NCBI RefSeq assembly: GCF_014078525.1
Contig: NZ_MU078697.1
Coordinates: forward strand, 1-64,000
DNA: 64,000 bases
Origin: Nitrosopumilus sp. b3
Lineage (GTDB): Archaea; Thermoproteota; Nitrososphaeria; Nitrososphaerales; Nitrosopumilaceae
Reading direction: 5' to 3'
A program made the translations under genes and the position numbers. Below the pieces are notes generated by a model that ran no database searches, was not told where the DNA came from, and was given only the letters and a program-made list of their open reading frames with translations. Of this stretch, positions 1 through 9,600 are shown in pieces. Position 1 is the first letter of the stretch, and every line of letters starts with the position of its first letter.

Positions 1-60
1 TCTTTCTTTGGTGCTTCTTTAGCTGGTTCTTCTTTCTTTGGTGCTTCTTTAGCTGGTTCT
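1..60. repeat. 30-bp perfect tandem repeat in eL31 tail
   Basis: Bases 1-30 and 31-60 are identical. On the minus strand each unit encodes EPAKEAPKKE. The repeat may continue beyond the window. It is a coding minisatellite that lengthens the charged C-terminal tail of eL31. Confidence 0.9.
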
Positions 61-377
61 TCTACTTTGTCGGATATTTTTTTAGTATCTTTTTCTGGAA
101 GTACTGCCGGTTCTACTTCGTCAGTATATGGAGACACAAGAACATATCCTTCATCGGTTTTACTCATCCTTACTCTAATTTTTCTTGGAGGACTTCTAAC
201 ACCTTTTGCCCAAATCAAATGAGCAAGGTCTTCCTCAATTTTGATTTGTTCTACTTTCATATGATGACGAGCAAATTCTTTGATCATGTTAATTGCTCTA
301 ACAGCCCTATGTTGAGATTGTGAAAGTAAAACCTTACCGAGATTAATTGTATAAACACGTTCTAATTCCTGAGACAT
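1..377 (-). CDS. rpl31e: Ribosomal protein eL31, 3' end cut by window edge
   Basis: Component of the archaeal large ribosomal subunit near the exit tunnel. The reading frame starts at an ATG (375-377) and gives MSQELERVYTINLGKVLLSQ..., followed by the eL31 core with the basic stretch VRSPPRKIRVRMSK. The conserved domain ends around residue 85. What follows is a Lys/Ala/Pro/Glu-rich tail built of EPAKEAPKKE decapeptides that runs off the window, so the C-terminus is not seen. The start codon directly follows the stop codon of the upstream eL39 gene (TAG then ATG), as expected for a ribosomal protein operon. Family assignment is secure; the tail length is unknown. Confidence 0.9.
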   Translation of the reverse strand, partial: MSQELERVYTINLGKVLLSQSQHRAVRAINMIKEFARHHMKVEQIKIEEDLAHLIWAKGVRSPPRKIRVRMSKTDEGYVLVSPYTDEVEPAVLPEKDTKKISDKVEEPAKEAPKKEEPAKEAPKK

Positions 378-536
378 CTATCCTACCTCCACATCAGTTG
401 ATCTCCAAGCTCTACGTTTTGGATTTGTTCTAACACTTCTCTTTGTTTTGAGAATAATCCAAGCTGGTACGGGTGATGCTTGTCTTGTCTTTTTTAAAAG
501 ACGGATTTTTCTTGGAGAGGACTTGCGTGCAGCCAT
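378..536 (-). CDS. rpl39e: Ribosomal protein eL39
   Basis: A 52-residue, strongly basic protein of the large subunit, lining the exit tunnel in archaea and eukaryotes. The translation begins MAARKSSPRKIRLLKKTRQ, then carries PVPAWIILKTKRSVRTNPK and ends RRAWRSTDVEVG, the standard eL39 pattern of alternating basic residues and conserved Trp residues. Its stop codon abuts the eL31 start codon, so the two are co-transcribed. The length is normal for the family. Confidence 0.93.
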   Translation of the reverse strand: MAARKSSPRKIRLLKKTRQASPVPAWIILKTKRSVRTNPKRRAWRSTDVEVG

Positions 537-573
537 AGTTTTTCAGGCACGAAGAGCTCTTTTTAAATGAATC

Positions 574-1176
574 TCAAAATTTTAGAATATTTCTAATCTG
601 TTTTAGGATTCTTGCTGATGCCCCCCAGACTATTTGATTTTGATACTCAAACGTATACATTTCTTGAATGATATTATGTGAAGGATCCGGATCTTTAGTC
701 ATGGTGTGTAAAAATGGTTCAAATGGAATATGAAAAATTTTTTCAACTTCACGATTCGCTGACAGAGGGGGAATTTTCTCAACTACTGAAACAAATGGTA
801 AAATTAGAAATCCCGAATTCAAAGTAACAACAGGTTCAAGTTGACCAATTACCTGGTCTCGAGTAATTTCAAGTCCAATCTCTTCACTAGTCTCACGTAA
901 TGCAGTATCAAGAAGATCTGAATCAACATCTTCCATTTTACCACCAGGGAATGATATTTCACCTGCATGGAATTTCATATCCTGAGGTTTTTCAGTCATT
1001 ACAATTACTGGTTCTTTTCCATAAATTACAACAAGTACTGAAGCCAATCGATATTTTTCATCATAATCAATTTTTGGGTTTATAGGTTTTGAGAGTTCAA
1101 ATTTTAGATCATCTAAATTCATTTCAATCTTTCCTACAATTCCATATGGGTTTTGGTATTCAAAGGTTTTAACCAA
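574..1176 (-). CDS. NUDIX hydrolase, CoA pyrophosphatase-like
   Basis: A 200-residue NUDIX protein. A full NUDIX box lies at about residues 78-101 (GGK...RETSEEIG, matching Gx5Ex7REUxEExGU), which binds the catalytic Mg. It is preceded by MKFHAGEISFPGG, resembling the extra signature of the NudL/CoA diphosphatase branch, so hydrolysis of CoA or a related nucleoside diphosphate is a reasonable guess. The longest frame starts at a TTG only 19 bases from the divergent MetF-like gene; an ATG at 1122 (MNLDDLKFEL) would leave the NUDIX domain intact and is a real alternative. Substrate is inferred, not shown. Confidence 0.8.
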   Translation of the reverse strand: MVKTFEYQNPYGIVGKIEMNLDDLKFELSKPINPKIDYDEKYRLASVLVVIYGKEPVIVMTEKPQDMKFHAGEISFPGGKMEDVDSDLLDTALRETSEEIGLEITRDQVIGQLEPVVTLNSGFLILPFVSVVEKIPPLSANREVEKIFHIPFEPFLHTMTKDPDPSHNIIQEMYTFEYQNQIVWGASARILKQIRNILKF

Positions 1177-1195
1177 GGTTGGAAGAAATTAGAAT

Positions 1196-1933
1196 ATGAC
1201 AATCAGGTATGAAGCAAATCCACCAAAAATTTTACCTGATGTAGATACAAATGAATCCATTCTAAAATTCATTGAGAAAATAAAAATTATTTCAAAAAAA
1301 TGTGACGCAGTTCATCTAACTGAAAATGTATTAGGATTTCAAAGGGTTTCACCAATCAAGGTTGGAAAAATTATCAGAAAAGAAATTCCAGATTTACCAA
1401 TCACAGTTAGTCTAAGAGTTAGAGATAAGAGTGAAACGGAAATCTCAGAGTTTGTAGAAAATTGTATCGCAATAGGTTTTTCAGGAATTCTGGTATTAAT
1501 GGGAGATCCTTCACAATCAGGAAAGCAAGATTCAGGTCAAATTCCTAGCATGGTTGTAAAAAAGTTAAGAGAGCAAGGGATTGATTCAAAAATTGATTTG
1601 TATCTATCTATTTCCAACAAACCCAATTTTTCTAAAATTGGAAAGAAATTAGAATCAAAACCAAAAGGATTCATGACTCAGGTAATTCAAAACATAGAGC
1701 AAGTTCAAAATTTATCTAATAATTTAAAGGGATTCTCAGTTATTCCCATACTTTTGTACCCATCACCTAAAAATGAAAAATCTGCAAAGTTTTTGAATTT
1801 ATATTTAGAATCATACTCTCAAGAATTTGAAGAGTTGTTAGATAAAACACATGAAATAACTGGAGACGTGTTAATTACATCTCCCAGTGATTTTAACGGA
1901 TTGAATGAATTTTTAAAGAAATTATCTAATTAA
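1196..1933 (+). CDS. MetF-like (methylenetetrahydrofolate reductase family) protein
   Basis: A 245-residue protein with an apparent TIM-barrel pattern: MTIRYEANPPK at the start, AVHLTENVLGFQRVSPIKVG, and a GILVLMGDPSQSG strand-loop resembling the GD-containing region of 5,10-methylene-THF reductases. It is shorter than bacterial MetF (about 290 residues). It converges on the split methionine synthase genes, overlapping the metH stop by 4 bases. That context supports supplying methyl groups for methionine synthesis, or handling a related pterin. The enzymatic assignment rests on moderate similarity plus context. Confidence 0.65.
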   Translation: MTIRYEANPPKILPDVDTNESILKFIEKIKIISKKCDAVHLTENVLGFQRVSPIKVGKIIRKEIPDLPITVSLRVRDKSETEISEFVENCIAIGFSGILVLMGDPSQSGKQDSGQIPSMVVKKLREQGIDSKIDLYLSISNKPNFSKIGKKLESKPKGFMTQVIQNIEQVQNLSNNLKGFSVIPILLYPSPKNEKSAKFLNLYLESYSQEFEELLDKTHEITGDVLITSPSDFNGLNEFLKKLSN

Positions 1934-4428
1934 AGAACAAAATATTTTGCATCAGGATGGTGAACCACAATTGCTGCAGTTGACTGTTCAGGAATAATTT
2001 GTCCAGATTCAGTTAAAGTCATACCAGATTTTTCAGGTTCCAATAATTTCCAGACTAAATGATGTTGAGAAACATCAGGACAGCTGGGAAATCCCCAACT
2101 ATATCTGAGACCACCTTTTTCTAAATTCAATTCAGATTTAATTCTACGATTCACCCATTCAGCTAAAGCTTCGGCAACTTCAACTGCAAGCCCATGTAGA
2201 TAATATGCATCAGTGTACTTGTCATCCTTATTCCATTGTTCAATAATATCAGCTACTTTATTTCCTACAGTTACTGATTGGAATGCAACAACATCATCAT
2301 CACCAAAATAATCAGTCAGACACAAATGTTCAGGTTTTGTAGAACGAGGGAATTCTAATTCCACGTCATCACCGTTAGGATTCTCCACAAGTAATTTTCT
2401 GTCTTTATTATGACATTTGAAAAAACCATAAACAACTTCTGGCTCAAAGAGTTTTTCTCTAATTATCCTAATTTTCCATTCAGTTAACAATTGTTCATGA
2501 TCAGCCTCTGATTCAGAGCCAGCTTTTCCCCTCAAACCCCAAGATAATTTGAAAAGAGATTTTTTATCAATCATAGTCCAAACTTCTGCCATATTGATTT
2601 GATCTGCTTTTAATCGAATTGGCTCTCCAATTTTTTTAGGAGTTGGGGATGTTACTGGTTTTATGTCACTTTTTGGAAGTGTGTCAGGATCTATATCTGC
2701 CGTAGATTTTTCCTTCCAATTCTCTAGTTTTTCTTTCCAATCTGACAATAGTTTTTGTTTTTGATCTGAAATCAAAATATCCATTGTTTTAAGGCCTTCA
2801 AACATGGTATTGCAATAAAATACTCCAGGTTCATAAATTCCATCCTCTTTTGCAATTCTGTTTATGTAATTGCTGTTAATTGCAGCACCACCACAAAGAA
2901 TCGGAATGGTCATATTGTTTTTTCTTGCATGCTCTACAAAGAATTTCATTTGCTTTGAAGTAGATACAAGTAATGCAGACAAACCTATTGCATCAGGTTT
3001 TGTTTCATCAATTTTTTCCAGAAATTTTTGTAACGGAACTTGTTTTCCCAAATCATGTACAGTGTATCCATTATTTTGAAAAATAGTCTTTACAAGATTC
3101 TTTCCAATATCATGTACATCACCATATACAGTGCCTAAAACAAGTACACCCTTACTTGTTCCCTCTTCTTTGACTAAATATTTCTCCAGTTCCCCAACTG
3201 CTGCCTTCATACATTCTGCAGATTTTAGAACAAAGGGCAAGATTAATTCTCCTGCACCAAATTTATCACCAACTTCTTTCATTGCAGGCAGTAAATCTTC
3301 ATTTAGAGTTTTAATTGCACCATCATGAGTGATTTCTTTTGCTGCATCAAGGGAAAGGATTCCATCAATATCTTTTACAATATCATTTTTTCCAAGTTTC
3401 TCAGCAATTGCAGAGACAACATCATTTTGAATCCCTTCTTTGAGTCTATTTACAATTCTAAAGTTTGAGCGTTTTCCTGCAGGCCAGGAAGGATCAACAT
3501 CAACTTTCTTTGAAGCATTATTACTTTGAGGTCCCGCATTCTCAAAGTATGTAATTAAATCAGATAGAGCATTTGGATGAGTGTTAAAGATTAGATCTTC
3601 AGCAAGTTTTTTCTCTTTCTCATCAATTTCACCATAAGGAATTATCTCTTTTGCATTAACTATTGCAGTATCAAGACCGGTTTTTACTGCATGATACAAA
3701 AAGACAGAGTTTAGGATTTTTCTCGCATAAGGTGCAAGACCGAAGCTAATGTTACTAAGACCCAATGTAGTAAAGCAGTTTGGAAATTTTTCTTTGACGA
3801 GTCTTATTCCTTCAAGGGTATTTTTCCCAGCATCAAGAAACTCATCTTCCCCTGTTGCTAAAGTAAATGTAAGAACATCAAAAATAAATTGTTCAATTTT
3901 TAATCCATATTTTTTTCCTGTTTCAAAAAGCAATTCTGCAGTATCAACTTTTTGTTGAGGGGTTTTGGCCATACCCTCAGGTCCAATACATAATGCAATT
4001 GCAGGCAAACCATACTTTGCCATAATTGGAGCTAATTTTTCAAATCTACTTCCATCACCTTCAAGATTTATTGAATTAATTATTGGTCTACCAGGGATCT
4101 GTGTAACTGCAAGTTCAATAACTTCAGGATCTGTAGAATCAATTACAAGTGGAGCGTCAATTTCTAAGCTTAATCGTTTTACCAAATTTAGCATAAACTC
4201 GCGTTCATCAGAACGTTCAGTAGTTGCAACACAAACATCAAGGCAATGCGCGCCATCCTCAACTTGAATTCTTCCCAAATCCACCAAACCATCATAATCA
4301 TCTTCAAGAACTAGCTTCTTTGCTTTTCGAGAACCCTGAGTATTGATTCTCTCCCCTATAATCAAGGGGGCAGGAATTTGTTTAAGATCCACTGCTTTTA
4401 GTGCTGAACTTACTCTAGGAACTGTCAA
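1930..4428 (-). CDS. metH: Cobalamin-dependent methionine synthase, folate/B12/activation part
   Basis: An 832-residue protein with the C-terminal three modules of MetH. Residues about 15-290 form the pterin-binding barrel (IIGERINTQGSRKAKK at the start). Residues about 340-590 form the cap plus cobalamin-binding Rossmann domain, with the axial-ligand motif GDVHDIGKNL near residue 437. Residues about 610-832 form the AdoMet activation domain with RYSWGFPSCPDVSQH. The N-terminal homocysteine-binding domain is missing and is encoded 33 bases upstream as a separate gene. Together they should transfer the methyl of methyl-THF or a related pterin through B12 to homocysteine, so the cell needs cobalamin for this route. 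Confidence 0.93.
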   Translation of the reverse strand: MTVPRVSSALKAVDLKQIPAPLIIGERINTQGSRKAKKLVLEDDYDGLVDLGRIQVEDGAHCLDVCVATTERSDEREFMLNLVKRLSLEIDAPLVIDSTDPEVIELAVTQIPGRPIINSINLEGDGSRFEKLAPIMAKYGLPAIALCIGPEGMAKTPQQKVDTAELLFETGKKYGLKIEQFIFDVLTFTLATGEDEFLDAGKNTLEGIRLVKEKFPNCFTTLGLSNISFGLAPYARKILNSVFLYHAVKTGLDTAIVNAKEIIPYGEIDEKEKKLAEDLIFNTHPNALSDLITYFENAGPQSNNASKKVDVDPSWPAGKRSNFRIVNRLKEGIQNDVVSAIAEKLGKNDIVKDIDGILSLDAAKEITHDGAIKTLNEDLLPAMKEVGDKFGAGELILPFVLKSAECMKAAVGELEKYLVKEEGTSKGVLVLGTVYGDVHDIGKNLVKTIFQNNGYTVHDLGKQVPLQKFLEKIDETKPDAIGLSALLVSTSKQMKFFVEHARKNNMTIPILCGGAAINSNYINRIAKEDGIYEPGVFYCNTMFEGLKTMDILISDQKQKLLSDWKEKLENWKEKSTADIDPDTLPKSDIKPVTSPTPKKIGEPIRLKADQINMAEVWTMIDKKSLFKLSWGLRGKAGSESEADHEQLLTEWKIRIIREKLFEPEVVYGFFKCHNKDRKLLVENPNGDDVELEFPRSTKPEHLCLTDYFGDDDVVAFQSVTVGNKVADIIEQWNKDDKYTDAYYLHGLAVEVAEALAEWVNRRIKSELNLEKGGLRYSWGFPSCPDVSQHHLVWKLLEPEKSGMTLTESGQIIPEQSTAAIVVHHPDAKYFVL

Positions 4429-4460
4429 CGTAGTAAAATCACATCTGATTTTGTAAATAC

Positions 4461-5447
4461 TTAACCCTCGATAGAGTTGGCTCTTTCGTCAATTACTTTC
4501 CTCAAGGCTTTGATGTGTTCAGGATTAGTCCCACAGCAACCGCCAATTATTCGAACTCTTTTGTAATCATCAAGAAAATCACCAAGTGCTTTACCCATTT
4601 TTTCAGGAGTCATTTTGTAAACTGCTTGCCCCCCATCATTTTCAGGCATACCAGCATTTGGAACTACCAACACATCATGATCATTTTGTTCATCAAGCCA
4701 CCTTACACTAGGGGTCATCTCAATTGGACCAGTCGAACAATTCAATCCAAATACATCAATTCCCATATCAGAAACAGTCGTATATGCTGCTTGAATATTT
4801 GTGCCAAGCAACATTTTTCCATATTGATCCAAAGTAGTATTTGCAATAATTGGAACTTTCTTACCAGTTTTTTTTATTGCATTATGACATGCCTCAATGA
4901 CTAGTTTTACTTCAAGAATGTCTTGACTGGTTTCAATAAGCAATGCATCTACTCCCCCAAGAATTAATCCTTCAGCTTGTAACTCAAAAGCTTCACGGAT
5001 TTCATCAAGAGGTTTTTGACCTAAATCAGGATCATTGGAACTTGGAAGATATCCTGTAGGACCCATGGAGCCAATCACATATCGAGGTTTGTCAGCATAT
5101 TCATTGCAAACTTCTGATGCAAGTGTTGCTATTTTTTTGTTAAATTCAACTGTTTGATCACCAAAACCATATTCATCTAGTTTAATTTTATTTGAACCAA
5201 AAGAATTAGTTTCAATGCAATCAGCACCAGCATCTAAATAATTTCTATGAATTTGTTTAATCCATTCAGGATGGGTAATTACTAAACCATCATTAAAGCC
5301 ATCTTGATTATTTGGAAAGTCTTCAGGTTTTGGATCATATCTTTGAATTTCAGTACCCATTGCACCATCAAACAACAGTATTCGATTTTTTAATGCATCA
5401 AGAAAGGGTTCTTTATCAGTCAATCTAATTTCAAAATATTCTGACAC
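4461..5447 (-). CDS. Homocysteine S-methyltransferase domain protein, N-terminal part of split MetH
   Basis: A 328-residue protein equal to the first domain of MetH. It begins with FDGAMGTEIQRYDPKPEDF and includes the zinc-ligand Cys motifs GLNCSTG and GGCCGTNPEHI, the pattern that binds and activates homocysteine. It lies directly upstream of the larger metH gene on the same strand with a 32-base gap, so the two are almost surely co-transcribed and work as a two-subunit enzyme. The start codon is ATG. I see no sign that the split is a recent frameshift: both parts have intact ends. Confidence 0.92.
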   Translation of the reverse strand: MSEYFEIRLTDKEPFLDALKNRILLFDGAMGTEIQRYDPKPEDFPNNQDGFNDGLVITHPEWIKQIHRNYLDAGADCIETNSFGSNKIKLDEYGFGDQTVEFNKKIATLASEVCNEYADKPRYVIGSMGPTGYLPSSNDPDLGQKPLDEIREAFELQAEGLILGGVDALLIETSQDILEVKLVIEACHNAIKKTGKKVPIIANTTLDQYGKMLLGTNIQAAYTTVSDMGIDVFGLNCSTGPIEMTPSVRWLDEQNDHDVLVVPNAGMPENDGGQAVYKMTPEKMGKALGDFLDDYKRVRIIGGCCGTNPEHIKALRKVIDERANSIEG

Positions 5448-5528
5448 AGTTTAACTCTTTTCAGAAAATTACTCAGACAGTTATAGGAGTATGTTGAAAT
5501 TAGGTGAAATATTTTTTTCTATAGATTT

Positions 5529-6629
5529 ATGCTCAAACTTCAAGTAAACAACCTAGTTCGTAGTGCCACTTTTTTTCAGCATGCTGGGATTTCTATAATC
5601 TTTGTTTTCATGCCCGTAATAGCGAAGGGAGTCACAGATTCAATTTTTGAGATTGGGTTGTTAGTAGCCTCATTTAGTTTTGCCCAGATTTTATCAGAGA
5701 TTTATTTTGGAAGGCACTCAGATAAGAAAGGAACCAGGCTCAAATTTATCAGAATTGGCTTTATCGGATGCGCGATAGCCTTTGGACTACATTATTTTGC
5801 AGAGGATCTTACCATGTTTTTCTTGGTAAGAATTGCTGCGGGAATTGCTAGCGGAATTATGATTCCTGCAATGATTGCATACACCTATGAGGCAAACATT
5901 GACAAAAAGCGAGCCGCGACAGTAATATCATTTCATGCATTAGGATGGTTAGCCGGAATTGCAGCAGCAGGAATTGCAAATGATCTCAAACTAATTTTCT
6001 TACTTAGTGCTGCATCATTTGTAATTGGGTTATTATTTACAATCAAACTACCAAATCCTCAACAAGAAAAAGAACTCAAACCTGGAACTACAAAAAATGT
6101 AATTACCAAAAATAAATTTCTTTTTTCATCATTATTACTAAGACATATTGGTGCAGCAGCTGTATGGACAATTTTACCAATAATGTTAATGGAGAGATTA
6201 GGTGCTGAGCTATATCAAATATCAATAGTATACGTTGCTAACACATTGACTGCATTTATTTTGATGAATGTAATGGCAAGTAAAATTCATCTATCAAATG
6301 TTACCAAGTTTCAAATCGGTATTGGCTTTACAACTTTTGTATTTATTGGATTGACACTAATTACTGATTGGTGGATGGCAATGCCATTTATGTCGCTTGT
6401 TGGTGCAACATGGGCATTTTTGTTTATTGGTGGGAATTTCCATTTGATGGATAACAATCCACGTTCCACATCAACAGGAATATTCAGTTCTACTTTATCA
6501 ATTGCTACCGTAGTAGGGCCAGTAGTTGCAGGAAGTATTGCATATCTATTTGATTATGTTGCAGTAATGTATTTTGCAATTGCAATAATTATTTGTGCAT
6601 TTGTAGTATCACTAAAGATTAGAAAATAA
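5529..6629 (+). CDS. MFS transporter
   Basis: A 366-residue integral membrane protein with about twelve hydrophobic segments. The motif FGRHSDKKGTRLKF between segments 2 and 3 is the typical MFS loop (GxxxDRxGRR-like). The gene is divergent from the methionine synthase genes. Substrate cannot be told from the sequence. It is related in type, but not closely in sequence, to the second MFS gene at 34465. Confidence 0.85.
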   Translation: MLKLQVNNLVRSATFFQHAGISIIFVFMPVIAKGVTDSIFEIGLLVASFSFAQILSEIYFGRHSDKKGTRLKFIRIGFIGCAIAFGLHYFAEDLTMFFLVRIAAGIASGIMIPAMIAYTYEANIDKKRAATVISFHALGWLAGIAAAGIANDLKLIFLLSAASFVIGLLFTIKLPNPQQEKELKPGTTKNVITKNKFLFSSLLLRHIGAAAVWTILPIMLMERLGAELYQISIVYVANTLTAFILMNVMASKIHLSNVTKFQIGIGFTTFVFIGLTLITDWWMAMPFMSLVGATWAFLFIGGNFHLMDNNPRSTSTGIFSSTLSIATVVGPVVAGSIAYLFDYVAVMYFAIAIIICAFVVSLKIRK

Positions 6630-6662
6630 AAAAGAAAAAAAGGAAATTTGAAGTTATACTTT

Positions 6663-9600
6663 CTATGGTGATTTTTGTGCACTACTTAGTTGACCAATGT
6701 AGGCGGTTACATCACCACATGAGCCTACAGAACTACATTCAGAAACTGTTTTGTCAATCCATCCATCATATACATTTGGAATTGTTACAATTCCTTGTCC
6801 ACCAAATCCATCATAACCAATGATTCTATCATCAGAATCAACAGAACGATCTGCAAGTATGATAGAGCCAACAATAGATGCATCATTAGTTCCTAAATCA
6901 TTATCAGGGTTTGGATCTACAACATGTAGTGCATTTGAGAATTTACTGGACACATATGCATAGTATCCACCTCCATCTTTAGCACCCCATTGAACGCCAT
7001 GGCAACCAGGATCACAATCAAATATTGCAGTTACTGTACCAGGATCTGCTGTTAAATCAACTACACCAATTTTACCACCCAAAGTCAGGGCTGTAACCAT
7101 CCATTGATCATCAGGACTAATTGGAGTTTGAATTGGCAATCCTACAAGTCCCTGCCCAAATGCTGCACCTTCAGCAAGCCAATCAATATGGCCCAAAGTA
7201 GAACCATCAGATGGATCTAGAGCAGTGTTTGAATTTCCTAGGAAGTCAGCAGTATAAAATACTGAATCATCACTTTTCATTCCTGTTGCAATTGGACCAT
7301 ACAAGACTGAATCGGATCTATCAACTGTATTTGAATTAAGATCAATGATTGATGCTTTCAAACCCAGAAAGTCGGGAGTGACAATATACTGACCTGAACT
7401 ACTTATCCAATGCCCATGAGGATGAGAACGGAATCCTGTGGAAATCTGTCTTGTCAGTTCGTAAGTGACAGGATCAAATTCATTTACAGTGTCCTCACCA
7501 TTGATTGCAACATAGATTTTGTCAGTTACAGGTGAAGTCATAACATGTGAAGGAGATTGTCCAGTGAAAACTTCTTTGATAAGTTCACCACTTTCCCTAT
7601 CAATTATAGCCATTTCATTTCCAAACCATTCAGTTTGGTAAATGACTTCATTCTTTGAATCAGTCCACATGTTATGAGGATGGTTCATGTTGATTTCAGG
7701 AAGTGCAATCTTTCTTTCAACATCCCATGTTCCAGTATTCACCACAGTAATCGTTCCAGGTTTATCAGCCGGAGTTCCATCATGATTCTTGTTGACTGTT
7801 CTCTCAAATTGGGTATCGACCCAAACTTCTCCAACTCCATTAATTGATGGATCAGAAACAGCTGGTATAGGAATATTAGAGCCTCCTAATGCAAATCCTT
7901 CCACACTTGCTGGAGTACCTCCATCAGATTTTGTTAATCCAAGTTCAGTAGCTGCAAATATTGTTGTAGGAGTATCATATGCTAAGGCTCTTACTACATC
8001 TTCAGAATCAGTAGTTACCAAAACTGGAGGCAGACTTACATTCCAAGTAGGTTGAGTATAGTCTTTCCAGTTATTTGGATCTGTGATTACATAGAATGTT
8101 GTTAGAAGAGATTTTGCCAAATCATGTGTAGGTGGAATAACTGTTGGAAAGTCAAGTGCTGTAGGATCTACGTTACCAGCCCTAGTTAGAACAGTCAAAC
8201 TTGGTGACAAGTCTAACAATGGGAAAGGTAAATCAGAATCACCACCAATCAGCAATTTTGTATTTGGATCATCTACTATTACTGCACTGAACATGTATGG
8301 ATGTATCTTACAAACAAAGACATACAATCCAGGAGTATTCAATCCTGTGGGTACACCATCTTTGTCAGTTAGAAGTGTAGAACCTCTAATTCCTAATTGT
8401 TGATCAAAGTGACTTATGTCACTTCCAAGAACAGAATCTGCAACATTTAGGATTCCATTTCCTCCTAAACGATCAGCATCTGTCGGATAGATCAAAGTGG
8501 TGATGGTATGTTTTGTCTGAGAATCTTTCATTCCAAAGAGTACAGTTTCTCCAGGATTGATTACTGCAAGTGAACGTCCTTCTGAATTAGTAAAGTCAGT
8601 TTCAGCTGCAGGATCTACTGCAAGACCAAGTGCTTCACTAATGTAACCCAAGGAGAAACCTGTTCCATCTCGAGCATTTATTGGAACACCAACTGTGTCT
8701 GCAAGATAATTATCCAGATCATCAGCAATTCCTGCATTGAGTGTTTTCATCCATAATCCTGGTTCATCACTTAATGTGAATACCGCACCAATGATTGGAA
8801 TATCATCGCTCTCATATTCTGGTAAAACTGCCATCATACCACTCATTCCTTCTTTCATATGATCAACAAAATGACAGTGGTACATCCACATTTCTGCACC
8901 ATCATGAGTAGTATCTGCATCATCATTATCACTTGCTTGGATAAGGAATGTATGTCTCTGCAAAGGAGTGATTTCCTTTACGTCAATAACATCCTCTTCA
9001 GATGCTTTCTCATGAATATCTTCAGTCCAGCGGTGTCCATGCATATGGAATGCATGAGTTTCTTCACCCAATCCTAAAACATGGATTCTGTAAATTCCTC
9101 CTTCAACAGTAGTTAGATTTGGATTTGTCCAAAGTGCAGTTTCCCTTACTCCAGAATCACCAGAATAAGTGGTAGTATCATAATCAATTTCATTTCCATA
9201 GAAAATTCGTTGACCTAATACATCAGATGAAACCATCCAGAGAACAAAGTCTTTTTCAATGTCTTTTACTTTGACATTTTTGATTTTTCCAGAATTATCA
9301 TCAACCAAACCATTAACTTTACCGTTTGCTGGATTGATAATCACAGTACCAAACAGACCAAGTTCTTCAGCACCAATTTCATTAATTGCAAAAGTATGAT
9401 CATGATATGGCCATGCTCCAGATGTTCCAGGGGAAGCAATCCAACTATACTGAATATCTTCTCCACATAATGCACCAGAATCACCATTCATGTTCATTCT
9501 TCCATATGTTGCATCATCACTAATATCATATTGAACACCATGCACATGAATTCCTAGCATTGATGTTTCAGAGTATGTTGGTAATGCACCTAATGGATGA

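Noticed and set aside
3965-4267. 100-residue plus ORF inside the methionine synthase gene
   Set aside because: Antisense to a conserved domain; no start signal or family match.
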